The notes beneath the pieces are model-generated. The model ran no database searches, had not been told where the DNA came from, and worked only from the letters and a program-made list of their open reading frames with translations. Source: Sceloporus undulatus (taxonomy: Eukaryota > Chordata > Lepidosauria > Squamata > Phrynosomatidae). From it: a stretch of DNA of 64,000 bases. The DNA lies in NCBI RefSeq assembly GCF_019175285.1, contig NC_056522.1, positions 236,861,781 to 236,925,780 on the forward strand. The letters run 5' to 3'. The translations under genes were made by a program, and so were the position numbers. How positions within the stretch are numbered: the first letter of the stretch is position 1; each line of letters begins with the position of its first letter. Below are positions 26,201 through 32,400 of this stretch, piece by piece.

Positions 26201-28177
26201 AATAGCTATAGACCAGGGGTAGGCAACCTGCGGCCCATGGGCCAGATGCGGCCCGGCAAGGCCTTGGGACCGGCCCCAGCCCAGTCCTGCCACTGATTGC
26301 CACCGGGGCCTTTGGGAGGCAATTGTCTATAGAAGCCTCAGAAACATGCATTTATATTAACATTTTTTAAAAAAAATCAGCAATTTTTTTCGCGTGTCCT
26401 GCATTTTTTTAAAAAAAGTGTCTTCCATTTGAAAATTTTGTCCTACATTTGTCCTGGTTTATTTACATATTTAATTTTTTTTAATTATTTAATTATTTAT
26501 TTTTTGGGCTTCGGCCCCCCAGTTGTCTGAGGGACAGCAACCTGGCCCCCGGCTCAAAAAGGTTGCCTACCCCTGCTATAGACAATGTTTAAGGCTAGAG
26601 TATAGGAGGTTTCCACAAAGTTAGTACTAAACGGGGTGATGACAGACCAGGCACAGGGGACCTGTACAGTGTGGTGCAGGTAGACATCCTTGTTTTTAAA
26701 GCTTTTCCCTTCCTCCAAAGGAAACATTGGGGCCAAACAGACTGGCATCTTGGAGTGGCCTCTGGCCGCTCCAGCCCCAATCATTCTCTGTTCAGCACAG
26801 GATTGCACAGTTCTGGGGCCAGTCACTGGCAAGGAGTGCTTTTTTGTGCCCCTTTTGCTGGCAGCTGCGGCATGACTTCGGCCTGATCTGGGGGGGGGGT
26901 CGTTTGTATGCCACGCCCCTGAATCAGTCCAAAACTGGTGCTTTTGTCCCATCTATTTCAGGCCACTGACAAAAATACCCCTTTATAAAGTATGTGACAG
27001 AATGGGGAGTACATGTGAGGATCCTTTCCCATCTACCCAGTTTGCTTTAGATCATTCCAACTCCATCCCTTTATAGAAATGCAACAGAAAACTCTACTGT
27101 CTACCTGGATGTAATTTGCCCCTTAGTAACAGTGTAATGGATGCTAGAATTGCAGTAATCAGATTAAAATTGTGACCAACTGTAAATTCTTTGTTTGTTA
27201 CTAGTCTGTTATCAAGCTTATTATTACCAGTGGAGTTATATAAAATCAGACTGCAAAAATGTATCAGTAATCCTCTCCAAATCACCAAATACCTAGTCCT
27301 CAGAAAACTCAGTTTGAGCACCTATTGCAAATCTTCAAGTCCTGTTGCTTCAGCTATGCTACCAAGACCTCTGCCATGGCTCCATCAAAAGTTGAATTTT
27401 AAGGGGAATTAAACAAAATTATAAAACTGAAACAGGAGAAGCTAATGTGAAACTTTTGATGTTATCCCAAACACTTTGGTAGGAGACTTAGAAAGAGAAA
27501 AAAAAATATTGTGTTGGACAATATTTTTACATTATCTCAACATGATCATTTTACTTCTGGCAATCCTAGTTTGTTTTATTCAAAAGGTCTCAAATTCCAT
27601 CCCTCCTGTCAACAAATAGGGCTGGTGAAAAGGCACAAAGTTGTTTTCCAGCAATAGTAGGTAAGGCTAAGCTAGGACTTATGGTCTTTACAGTTATTTG
27701 CTATTCTTGCACGTAGTACACAGAGGTTTACGCTCTACTGTCCTACCTTTGAGGTGAAGATGCTTGAAGTCCAACCTGATTTTGAGGACCCAAGCTATGT
27801 CTACAGGAAAGGGGCAGAGATGTGCCCTGAATGGCCACAGGGAAAACTATTCTATAGTGCATGTCAACCCACTGTTTGCCAGTCCTCAACATTAGGAGGG
27901 ACTTCCTGACAGTAAGCGCTGTTTGACAGTGGAAAAAACTCCCTCGGAGCGTAGTGGAGTCTCCTTACTTAGAGGTCTTTAAACAGAGGCTGGATGGCCA
28001 TCTGTCGGGATGCTTTGATTTAGATTTTCTGCATGGCAGGGGGTTGGACTAGATGGCCTTTGTGGTCTCTTCCAACTCTATGATTCTATGAGATATCATG
28101 AAAAGAGAACTAGCTCATATTGATAATTTTTCTTTTACAGGTATCAGCTGACAATAAATGGACAACCCTGCAGCTGA
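1256..28177 (+). CDS. ESYT3: Extended synaptotagmin-3, 3' portion of gene (16 coding exons)
   Basis: Extended synaptotagmins sit in the endoplasmic reticulum membrane, bind the plasma membrane through C2 domains and carry glycerolipids in an SMP domain. Sixteen exons with consensus splice sites were joined by phase: 1256-1376, 2404-2577, 3731-3813, 7113-7161, 7901-7990, 9137-9199, 11626-11694, 12621-12686, 14534-14620, 17037-17186, 21597-22060, 23392-23475, 24025-24157, 25162-25267, 26117-26166 and 28141-28177. They give about 607 residues in the order end of SMP, C2A, C2B, proline-rich linker, C2C. The last residues, GFSQWYQLTINGQPCS, closely resemble the human ESYT3 end (recalled, not searched), and three C2 domains fit ESYT1/2/3-type proteins, with ESYT3 best by sequence and by its CEP70/FAIM neighbours. 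The N-terminal hairpin and most of SMP lie left of the window. Total coding length is one base over a multiple of three because of an A-run in the 24025-24157 exon. Confidence 0.95.
1377..2403. other. ESYT3 intron, nothing recognised
   Basis: No repeat, RNA gene or conserved reading frame was recognised in this intron. Confidence 0.6.
2404..2577 (+). CDS. ESYT3: ESYT3 exon: start of C2A
   Basis: Fifty-eight codons in phase 0 at both ends, acceptor cttccag and donor gtgaga. It begins GVVRVYLLEAENL, the first C2A strand. It includes KDNFLG and KSDPYA, which carry aspartates of the calcium-binding loop 1 seen in C2 domains. Confidence 0.96.
2632..2880. mobile_element. Tigger-type non-autonomous DNA element, copy 1
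   Basis: It begins GAGTCTCCCTTATCTGAAAT and shares most of its length with 16168-16500. The family resembles an amniote TcMar-Tigger MITE with CTTATC(C/T)GAAAT ends. Family name from memory. Confidence 0.6.
2881..3113. mobile_element. Tigger-type MITE (GGCCCTC family), full copy
   Basis: Inverted ends CAGTGGACCCTTGTTATAC and TATAAGAAGGGCCGACTG, separated by about 195 bases. The interior includes the phrase TTCAAGTCCCATTA seen in at least four other copies in the window. Confidence 0.7.
3129..3290. mobile_element. Tigger-type MITE fragment
   Basis: A second, truncated and reversed copy of the same family immediately follows the first: TAGTTGGCCTTCTGTATC... to TTTAATGGGAC. Confidence 0.6.
3291..3730. 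other. ESYT3 intron, nothing recognised
   Basis: Apart from short T- and A-runs no repeat or conserved frame was recognised. Confidence 0.5.
3731..3813 (+). CDS. ESYT3: ESYT3 exon: C2A calcium loop 3
   Basis: Twenty-seven codons plus two bases, acceptor ttcacag and donor gtgatg. It encodes DLYDEDPDKDDFLG, the acidic loop that completes the calcium site of C2A, so C2A looks competent for calcium binding. Confidence 0.95.
4005..4050 (+). repeat. Direct repeat, copy 1 (about 46 bases)
   Basis: ATATTTGAATATTGTCAG followed by a CCACAAATT-TCAGCATATTAACAA block, repeated at 4671-4716 with a few changes. Confidence 0.7.
4671..4716 (+). repeat. Direct repeat, copy 2 (about 46 bases)
   Basis: Second copy of the 4005-4050 block, 666 bases downstream in the same orientation. 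Weaker similarity continues for some tens of bases past it. Confidence 0.7.
4980..5640. repeat. Unclassified interspersed repeat
   Basis: A block richer in GC than its surroundings, with repeated phrases such as GTCCAAG/GGGCCAAGG/CAGGCAAC and a sharp edge near 4980. It looks like part of a mobile element, but I cannot assign a family. The open frames across it (longest 152 codons, minus) match no protein I know. Confidence 0.35.
5705..5815 (+). repeat. Sauria-type SINE 3' fragment
   Basis: It contains AAACCACCTCTGAGTATTCC and TTCATGGGGTCATCATAAG, the tail shared by lizard SINEs that borrow the BovB 3' end. Confidence 0.6.
6341..6713. mobile_element. GC-rich palindromic MITE (Harbinger-like?)
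   Basis: A 373-bp CpG-rich island in AT-rich intron. Its ends are imperfect inverted repeats (TAAG-C-CGTTA-AGAC...). Inside are four successive hairpins (6449-6469, 6477-6534, 6557-6614, 6613-6667). A TAA/TTA flank suggests a 3-bp TWA target as in PIF/Harbinger, but the two flanks are not identical. The family is uncertain. Confidence 0.6.
7113..7161 (+). CDS. ESYT3: ESYT3 exon: C2A, LINLADVMKDRVVDE
   Basis: A 49-base exon between tttacag and gtaaaa. With the two bases carried over it gives 17 codons and returns to phase 0. It aligns with the human stretch that follows DDFLG. Confidence 0.93.
7162..7900. other. ESYT3 intron, nothing recognised
   Basis: AT-rich intron without a recognised repeat or conserved frame. 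Confidence 0.6.
7901..7990 (+). CDS. ESYT3: ESYT3 exon: end of C2A
   Basis: Thirty codons in phase 0, acceptor gtgaag and donor gtgagt. It reads WFPLSKIASGHVHLKLKWFS, the last C2A strand with the typical G-x-x-x-L-x-L-x-W pattern. Confidence 0.95.
8222..8427. mobile_element. Palindromic MITE, CTGCAGAAATAATCCAGTTTG family
   Basis: Two arms containing CACCACTTTAAC-GCCATGGCTC and its reverse complement with GGAATTCTGGGA-type boxes, ending in CAGTGCAGATGCATGC. One of at least nine copies of this lizard family in the window. Confidence 0.65.
8780..8862. mobile_element. Tigger-type MITE fragment
   Basis: Only the 3' end remains: AACCCCCATGGATACTAAGG then GCTGACTGTA, as in the GGCCCTC family. Confidence 0.5.
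9137..9199 (+). CDS. ESYT3: ESYT3 exon: start of C2B
   Basis: Twenty-one codons in phase 0, acceptor ttgcag and donor gtgagt. It contains LATAILIVYLDSAFNLP, the first strand of C2B. Confidence 0.95.
9917..9934 (+). repeat. Short telomere-like TTAGGG run
   Basis: Two and a half TTAGGG units. Too short to be a telomere remnant on its own. Confidence 0.5.
10060..10280 (-). repeat. LINE/SINE-derived repeat, reversed
   Basis: ATACATTTCTATACTGCTT at the left and AACCACTGCACAACCAGGGC at the right are phrases of a common squamate retroposon, read here in reverse. Confidence 0.5.
10390..10590 (+). repeat. L2-like LINE 3' tail
   Basis: TTTTAACTATTG/TTTTAACTGTTG repeats followed by ATTTATTTATTTATG and GATAAATGGCA, the usual tail of lizard L2 elements. 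Confidence 0.5.
10588..10624. repeat. (TAGA)n/(CAGA)n microsatellite
   Basis: Tandem TAGA units changing to CAGA. Confidence 0.8.
11045..11465 (-). mobile_element. Penelope-like element 3' portion
   Basis: It aligns over its length with 43090-43480: GGACCTGTTGGTCTAGAAT, a CTTTGAGACTGA box, ATGCATGGAAGAAC and a distal GGAAAGAGATACAATGAAC. The coding sense in the better copy is the minus strand. Confidence 0.55.
11626..11694 (+). CDS. ESYT3: ESYT3 exon: C2B basic stretch
   Basis: Twenty-three codons in phase 0, acceptor aatatag and donor gtaagt. It reads EYSNGEYGAKKYRKDRYLK, a lysine/arginine-rich insertion corresponding to the NGEYRAKK part of human ESYT3. Confidence 0.92.
12063..12088. repeat. 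(TTGA)n microsatellite
   Basis: About six TTGA/ATTG units. Confidence 0.8.
12621..12686 (+). CDS. ESYT3: ESYT3 exon: C2B strands 2-3
   Basis: Twenty-two codons in phase 0, donor gtaagg. EPSSFVLLTVGNKTHRSK matches human DPSSYVKLSVGKKTHTSK, recalled from memory. The acceptor is weak (tattataaag). The acceptor could instead be three bases later, which would remove one lysine. Confidence 0.88.
12885..13108. mobile_element. Palindromic MITE, CTGCAGAAATAATCCAGTTTG family
   Basis: Near full length. The left arm has ACTGCCATGGCTC and the right arm GAGCCATGG-AGTTAAAGTG followed by GCAATGTGGATGCAGCC. Confidence 0.7.
13168..13278. mobile_element. MITE of the GTGGCCATCCAGATGTTG family
   Basis: Ends GTGGCCATCCAGATGTTG and CAGCATCTGG, with the central ATTGGTTGGGACTGCTGGGG box common in squamate genomes. 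A relative lies at 14130-14340. Confidence 0.5.
14130..14340. mobile_element. Degenerate MITE, same family as 13168
   Basis: It shares GGCCATTGGCCATGCTAG, GGGAGTTGTATTCTACC and GTTGGACTACAAACTC boxes. Confidence 0.4.
14534..14620 (+). CDS. ESYT3: ESYT3 exon: C2B core
   Basis: Twenty-nine codons in phase 0, acceptor caaacag and donor gttagt. It contains TKDPAWGQAFTFFVHSA, the conserved N/D-P-x-W C2 motif and the following strand. Confidence 0.95.
14786..14952. mobile_element. Inverted-repeat MITE with G/C tracts
   Basis: It starts AAGGACGTAGCCGGGGGGGG and ends CCCTTCCTAAAATCCTGGCTG then CGTCCCTGGG, so the outer 15-20 bases pair. The interior has a duplicated GGGGTCC/GGACCCC core. Confidence 0.55.
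15004..15700. mobile_element. hAT-like non-autonomous element with internal repeats
   Basis: It starts GCAGTGGTCCCCAAACTTTTG, the hAT/Charlie-type end. The interior repeats a unit with CTTGGTTGCTGCT and GTGACTGGGTGCAAAGGGA two to three times. No clear right terminus was found, and long open frames here have no recognisable protein. Confidence 0.5.
16168..16500. mobile_element. Tigger-type non-autonomous DNA element, copy 2
   Basis: More complete copy of the element at 2632-2880. It ends AGCATTTCAGATAAAGAAG and ACTCAACCT, which pair with the left end. Confidence 0.65.
16503..16620 (+). repeat. Sauria SINE fragment
   Basis: AACCACCTCTGAACAAATC and TTGCCAAGAAAACTCCATAA are body and tail phrases of the tRNA-derived Sauria SINE. 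The promoter end is missing. Confidence 0.7.
17037..17186 (+). CDS. ESYT3: ESYT3 exon: end of C2B
   Basis: Fifty codons in phase 0, acceptor ctctag and donor gtaagt. It begins IKDKDRENALGTLVLSL and ends NFQLDHSGVDSCIKLKVVLR, the closing C2B strands. The human counterpart reads RFQLDHSGLDS. Confidence 0.96.
17625..17678. repeat. (ATT)n microsatellite
   Basis: About eighteen ATT units. Confidence 0.9.
18079..18088. other. Assembly gap (10 N)
   Basis: Ten undefined bases. True gap size unknown. Confidence 1.
18305..18535 (+). repeat. 5S-rRNA-derived Sauria SINE
   Basis: It has the internal 5S promoter phrases: CATCTGATCTTGGGAAAG, TTAGGACTTAGATGGGAGAC and GAATACCAAGTGCTATAGGC. These are followed by a BovB-type tail (GGTTGACAGACAACTTAGAG). 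Confidence 0.85.
18770..18875. mobile_element. MITE fragment, 13168 family
   Basis: GTGCCCTCCAAATATGCAG, GTGATGGAAGTTACAGTTTG and GCTGGAGGATC correspond to the left, centre and right of the family. Confidence 0.4.
19008..19363 (+). mobile_element. CR1 LINE 3' end
   Basis: It contains CCCTGTTTAAATATTTGAAG, AACATTGGGAAGAACTTCC and GGTTGGACTGGATGGCC, and ends in the CR1 octamer tail ATTCTATGATTCTA. Confidence 0.85.
19366..21340. other. ESYT3 intron, mostly unique
   Basis: A short piece near 19660-19695 resembles the MITE at 59628. Otherwise nothing recognised. Confidence 0.5.
21345..21556. mobile_element. Inverted pair of Penelope-type tails
   Basis: AAATCCAGTAGCACCTTGG with AACTAACT at the left pairs with AGTTAGTCTTAAAGGTGC and TGCTGGATTCC at the right. 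The whole forms a palindrome about 210 bases long, ending 40 bases before the linker exon. Confidence 0.55.
21597..22060 (+). CDS. ESYT3: ESYT3 exon: proline-rich linker between C2B and C2C
   Basis: The largest exon in the window: 154 codons plus two bases, acceptor ttttag and donor gtaagt. Low-complexity linker with PPPPPPQPPLP near the start and LRRLQLAPSLASMGSLGSS near the end. The latter matches the conserved LAPSMSSLNSL segment of human ESYT3. The middle is poorly conserved, as expected for this linker. Confidence 0.94.
22121..22338. mobile_element. Tigger-type MITE (GGCCCTC family)
   Basis: CAGCCCTCCTTATCCATGG at the left and ACCAAGAACCCACTGTA at the right, with GACTTGAGGATCCACGGAT inside. 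Confidence 0.7.
22745..23250 (+). mobile_element. L2-like LINE 3' end
   Basis: The end of the reverse-transcriptase ORF is recognisable (GCCTTCTCTACTGCTGCTCC, CTCTTCCGGCAGGCCTTTCC). It is followed by a T-rich 3' UTR, GTAACCCGCCCGGATTC and an ATT microsatellite at 23208-23250. Confidence 0.75.
23392..23475 (+). CDS. ESYT3: ESYT3 exon: start of C2C
   Basis: One base, 27 codons and two bases, acceptor cttgcag and donor gtagta. It contains EIHLTVRYASLRQSLIVLVN, the first strands of C2C. Confidence 0.95.
24025..24157 (+). CDS. ESYT3: ESYT3 exon: C2C middle, with a +1 shift in an A8 run
   Basis: Acceptor gtcacag and donor gtaagt. It reads NLTPCSRQGAHPYVRIYLL, then basic residues. At 24122-24129 there are eight As where seven would keep the human-like reading KKRTLNPHYDEK and the phase needed by the next exon. 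As written the frame meets TGA at 24149-24151. Where human has ADPY, a C2 calcium-loop aspartate, this copy has AHPY. Confidence 0.9.
24158..25161. other. ESYT3 intron, nothing recognised
   Basis: No repeat or conserved frame was recognised. Confidence 0.5.
25162..25267 (+). CDS. ESYT3: ESYT3 exon: C2C
   Basis: One base plus 35 codons, acceptor tctttag and donor gtaagg. It includes FEFF, RTLDVAVKNRKP and RKELGK, matching the SLDVAVKNSRP part of human ESYT3. The frame is clean, downstream of the questionable A-run. Confidence 0.95.
25605..26032. mobile_element. Inverted-repeat DNA element (GACTTATACATGAG ends)
   Basis: The left side has CTGTATATACTCATC and CAGGTCAACTTATTTACGG. The right side has TTGACTTATACATGAGG then AACTTATAGTAATGG, roughly its complement. 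A frequent squamate DNA transposon type. Family not named. Confidence 0.5.
26117..26166 (+). CDS. ESYT3: ESYT3 exon: C2C, penultimate
   Basis: Sixteen codons plus two bases, acceptor caaaag and donor gtatgt. It reads VLIDLSKEDLLRGFSQW. A hAT-type element starts only 47 bases after its donor. Confidence 0.96.
26214..26575. mobile_element. hAT non-autonomous element with intact target duplication
   Basis: Ends CAGGGGTAGGCAACCTGCGG and GGTTGCCTACCCCTG are perfect inverted repeats. The 8-bp target duplication CTATAGAC is exact on both sides (26206-26213 and 26576-26583), diagnostic of hAT. 362 bp with no coding capacity. Confidence 0.92.
26600..27000. repeat. Possible unclassified repeat
   Basis: GC-richer block with a short G-run at 26890-26898 and several overlapping open frames in three frames. 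No family recognised. Confidence 0.25.
27888..28092 (+). mobile_element. CR1 LINE 3' end
   Basis: ACATTAGGAGGGACTTCCTG, GGCTGGATGGCCATCTGTC and the ATTCTATG tail. It stops 48 bases before the ESYT3 terminal acceptor. Confidence 0.85.
28141..28177 (+). CDS. ESYT3: ESYT3 terminal coding exon
   Basis: The acceptor is tttacag. The exon completes the tryptophan codon and encodes YQLTINGQPCS followed by TGA at 28175-28177, close to the human end YELTPNGQPRS. Confidence 0.95.
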
Positions 28178-29102
28178 AGCTAACATCTGAAAAACAAAGG
28201 AATCAAGTGTACATATGTATATTTTGTACTTTTAAGACTGCCATCAAATGACTTTTTAGATTTGTATATTTAAATGACACTATTAACTTATTTTATAGGC
28301 CCATGTAGAATACTCTGCTATAACTTCCCAGTGCCTGTGTTGGCAACACAACAAACTATGCACTCAGGAACAAGCTTCCATGTTTACCCGTTTGTGTGCT
28401 TGTGACATGTATGAAAGTTTACAGTGTAGGAATTGCTGCCAAATACTAGTACAGCTAACTGTCACATTTAACAGGAAGTAATTCAGAGGCACTGTACACA
28501 TTAAATGTTACTGAAAAGCTCTCTCTAGGCATAATAGCTGAGATGTAGAGAATTCAGGAACTTTCTGTAGTGCCTATGAGTGTAGGTATATTAAAAACTG
28601 TTATGGCATATTACGTTTTGCTAGGAGGAAAGTGTGCCTATCTAACCAGAACGCAACCTCCTCCTTGGCCTGGCTGAGTGAAGGGAACTGCTGCAGGTGT
28701 ATTTCTAATGCAGCCCTGGATTATACTTCATTAACTTTTGCACTAGAGAATCCCTAACCTTTTCACATAATGCCAAGGGTTAGAAGGGAAGAATTGTTGA
28801 TGCATATGCAGCATGGGGCACCCTATAGGCTGCATCAGGGCTCTATTTTATCTTCAGATGATTGGGGCACTTTTTCATGTTTGGTGCCACTGGAGGCAGC
28901 AGAGGCAAGCCCACTTTACTGTGTGGTGATTTCAGTGAAAGACCACATACCAAAAAAATTTTTGGGTGTTCTGGAGACTGCATTTTCTCCATTTCTGGTA
29001 TTCAGCCTTCTTGCTCATAGCAGTTTTAAGATTCATTGTGAAAGCACAGTGAAGTACAAGTCTTATGGTTCTTGGGGGGAAAGAATGTACAATTCTAAAA
29101 CT

Positions 29103-29108
29103 TTTATT
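29103..29108 (-). terminator. CEP70: Candidate poly(A) signal for CEP70
   Basis: AATAAA on the minus strand, about 256 bases past the CEP70 stop. An alternative ATTAAA lies closer, at 29294-29299. If the distal signal is used, the CEP70 and ESYT3 transcripts overlap at their 3' ends. Confidence 0.45.
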
Positions 29109-29138
29109 TAACTATTGATGTGATGAAAGTTTATAATG

Positions 29139-29144
29139 AATAAA
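29139..29144 (+). terminator. ESYT3: Poly(A) signal AATAAA for ESYT3
   Basis: A canonical hexamer 962 bases after the ESYT3 stop, and the best-placed cleavage signal before the opposing CEP70 coding end. Confidence 0.7.
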
Positions 29145-29363
29145 TTGAGTTATAGAACTGTGCGTGCTTAGAACTTTGACTTGAATTGATTATCATTACT
29201 GATAATGTTGCAAAGGTAAAAAAATTCAGAGCAAAGATGCTCACTACGCAGAAGCATCAACTATAAAAACATCCAAGAATGAGTTAAAATGTTTTTAATT
29301 AAAATAGTTAAACAATATACAGAAGAGGTAGATACATTTTGTGACTTTTATAGATGGCTTACA

Positions 29364-29425
29364 TTATTGGTTTTTCCATTTCAGCTTCTGCACAGCAGGT
29401 ACTATATCTGTCAGATTTCTGACTT
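29364..29425 (-). CDS. CEP70: CEP70 terminal coding exon
   Basis: Acceptor ctttcag. It encodes [19 protein letters not shown] and then TAA at 29364-29366. Human ends IDDLDAIVPAVKKLKVLSY. Confidence 0.95.
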
Positions 29426-32400
29426 CTGAAAGAAGAAAAATAATTTTATATAACCCATGCCCTTCAGGCTAAACATATCAGCTACTTTTAGTTTTCCAAT
29501 CAAACCAAGGAGGGTTAGAGAAGAGATATCTCTATTCATAAATTGAATTCCAACTGTGTGTGCCTTATGATGATGCCAATAATTTTATACAGCTTTCTTA
29601 GGCAAGGAATATTCAGATGTGGTTTTGCCAGTTCCTTCCTCTGAAATATAGCCTACAGCATTTGGTCTTTGTTGGAAGCCTCCCATCAAAGTACTAACCA
29701 AAGTTGATCCTGCTTAGCTTCCAAAGTCAGTGCCTTTGGGGTATTTAGGCCCTTAAATTTCAATTTAAAAGAATTAATAGCTAGACTGAGAAGAACAGAA
29801 TCTCACTGCTAGCACAAAGTCTTACAGACACAATGAAAATATACCAATATACCATTACTATCTTTTTTAGCTCACTAAATAACTGATAATATAAATACAC
29901 AGTGTGGCCACATACATAAGTTGTCAAGATGTTTTTGAGTGACAATGAAGTCACTTTCAACCTGATCCTTTTCTGAGGCTTACTATGAGGACAGGAGCAC
30001 TACACAGAACATTGCTAAGAATTGTTTTGAAAAGGGAGAATTATTTAAAAGGAAACTGAGTACTGAGCTAATATTAGCAAAGCATTAAGTAGAATCCAGT
30101 TTTAAAAAAACTGGGCTTCTCAGAACATGCTGTGCATTCTTCCCCACTTGTAGTAAGGTTAACTGGCTAAAAAACGCTTTGAACACAAATAGTAAAACTA
30201 ACTAATTTCACTCCTAGCTATGAGGGCCTCTTTGCTTGTATGCCCTCTACTTTCCAGGGCTGGAATGCATTGACAATAGCATATATTGTAGAAGTAACTC
30301 ACCTAGAATGTGAAGCAAATCTTCAGTAAGAGCTTGAAAGGCTGGGAAAAAGTTGTCATGTTCTTCTAACTTGTAGATAATGCTGAAAAATATCAATTGA
30401 AGCATACATTTATTGGCTAGCAGTTCTCCTCTGTAAAACAAGCTCAGTGAGCTCCAATGCCAGAAGGTTTGTTCCGTCCAACTCTTCAACACTGTTCTTT
30501 ATTAGAAGTGCTTCTCTACAGGTGGGACACCTGTTTTTAGCACAATAAGGGCACTTCTATGTCAGAGTGTATCTTCAGCAGCAATGTGCTTTATCTTAAA
30601 CCTTGAGAGAATGAACATACTTTTCCAATCTAAGAGAACACAATATTCTTGCAATTGCTCTTTACATCTTCTATGGATTGTACCTACACTATGCTTCATG
30701 ACTTCACTATATACATCCTGTGCTAGCAAAGGATACTTGCCACAGAAAGCAGGGCATGAAAAAGCCAACTTGGCTTTACTTCATCTTCTTCCACTTCCAA
30801 TTTTTTTCTAATTGCTATTACACTGGAATAGGATGTACAACATACAGTGGTGCCTCGGGTTACGAAATTAATTCGTTCCGCCATTCCTTTCGTAACCCGA
30901 AAATTTCGTAACCCGAAATACTCCGTTAGCACTGGAAAGCCTATAGCAGCATTTGAATTTCGCGCCGAAATGAATTTCGTAACCCGAAAACTATTTCGTA
31001 ACCCGAAACAGTTTTTGCCAATCCGACTTTTTCGTATCCCGGAAATTTCGTAACGCGATCATTTCGTATCCCGAGGCACCACTGTACATTCTTGGGGTTA
31101 AAAAAAAAGTTTTTCAGACTGCAAATAATTATGAAGCCCTATTTACATGGATGGCGCTTTTATGGAGAATATAAGGAGAAGTCTATACCCTAATGGGGTT
31201 GCAGTCTAAAAACCGATGTAAGGGAACTGGTGAGGTAGGTGGAGATAGAAGTAGCAAATCACACTGTTAACTAAATTAGGGCTAATGAGTTATACCAAAG
31301 ACCACACAGAAAACATAGATATTTGGAAAAAAGAACTTGCTCAAAAAAATAACAATAATAGGAATTTCAATGGATTGTTCAGAGGTTAATGTTTAACAAG
31401 TGTGTAAGTTGACATACCTTTTGATGTCTTGTGTCCCAAGCAGCTGTTCTACCTGCCAGATCACATTCTCGTTAAATAGACTACAGAGCTTTCCAACAGT
31501 ATTCACTAGGACACTGGGTGGGGTTGAGGTATCTGGAAGAACACCACATCACTTTCTATAGCAGAAGCTTCTAACCAAACACTCTGGCTGACATTATCAA
31601 TGCAGAAAATAAACAGAACATTTAAGTGGTCACTAATATCAATATGCAAACCAAGCAACGTATGGAAATGATGATTCTGAAGATTCCATTTCTGATAAAA
31701 TGTTTATCAGAATGAATAATAAAATGTCTAATATGGACCCAAGGGGGAAAATTACACTTTGAAAAACAATGAATAAAAGAACACAATGAGAAGAAAGACA
31801 CTACAGTCCTCCCTCTGTTCTCACGGTCTTCAGACTCACATCCCTCGCTTATGTGCAAGGGATAAACGGAGGGGAAAGAATGGGGAGTGTGCCCTCAGTG
31901 CATCCATGCAAGCCCTTGCCTATATTCAAGCCAATGGGACTTGAATATAAGCAAAGCTTCATTTCCACAAGGGAGTACAGAACAGATCTCCTGCAAAAAA
32001 GGAGGGGCAAATATATATGAAAACCTAGACAATATTCTTTTCAGCCACATTCAGTGTACATATCAATTTAACTACCTTGAAAATAACAAGGGAAAGATAC
32101 CTTTAGATTAAAAGAAACACATAAAAAACTAGGAAAACAGACCCTATAGCAAACACATCCACCTGAATTATAGTAGTGTTAAATAGTTCCAAATAATCAA
32201 GAAGTGTCAGTCCAGTCTATCACATAGGGCCTGAACAGACAGTCCAAAATAAAGCTGCTTCAGGTAACTTTGGAGGTATGCTGTTTAAATGATGCATGCA
32301 TCCTAAGAGGCCGGATGCCGCACCAACACCACGCTCCAGTCCTAAGGACTAGAGCGTACCTTTGATGCAGCTTCTGACTCTTAAGATGTGTTTGTCATTT

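Larger units (their letters stand above)
28178..29165 (+). other. ESYT3: ESYT3 3' untranslated region
   Basis: Unique-looking sequence from the stop to just past the AATAAA at 29139. No recognisable repeat lies inside it. The end is inferred from the poly(A) signal. Confidence 0.7.

Noticed and set aside
28770-29111. A 113-codon open frame after ESYT3
   Set aside because: It lies wholly in the ESYT3 3' UTR, resembles no known protein and has no splice or start evidence.
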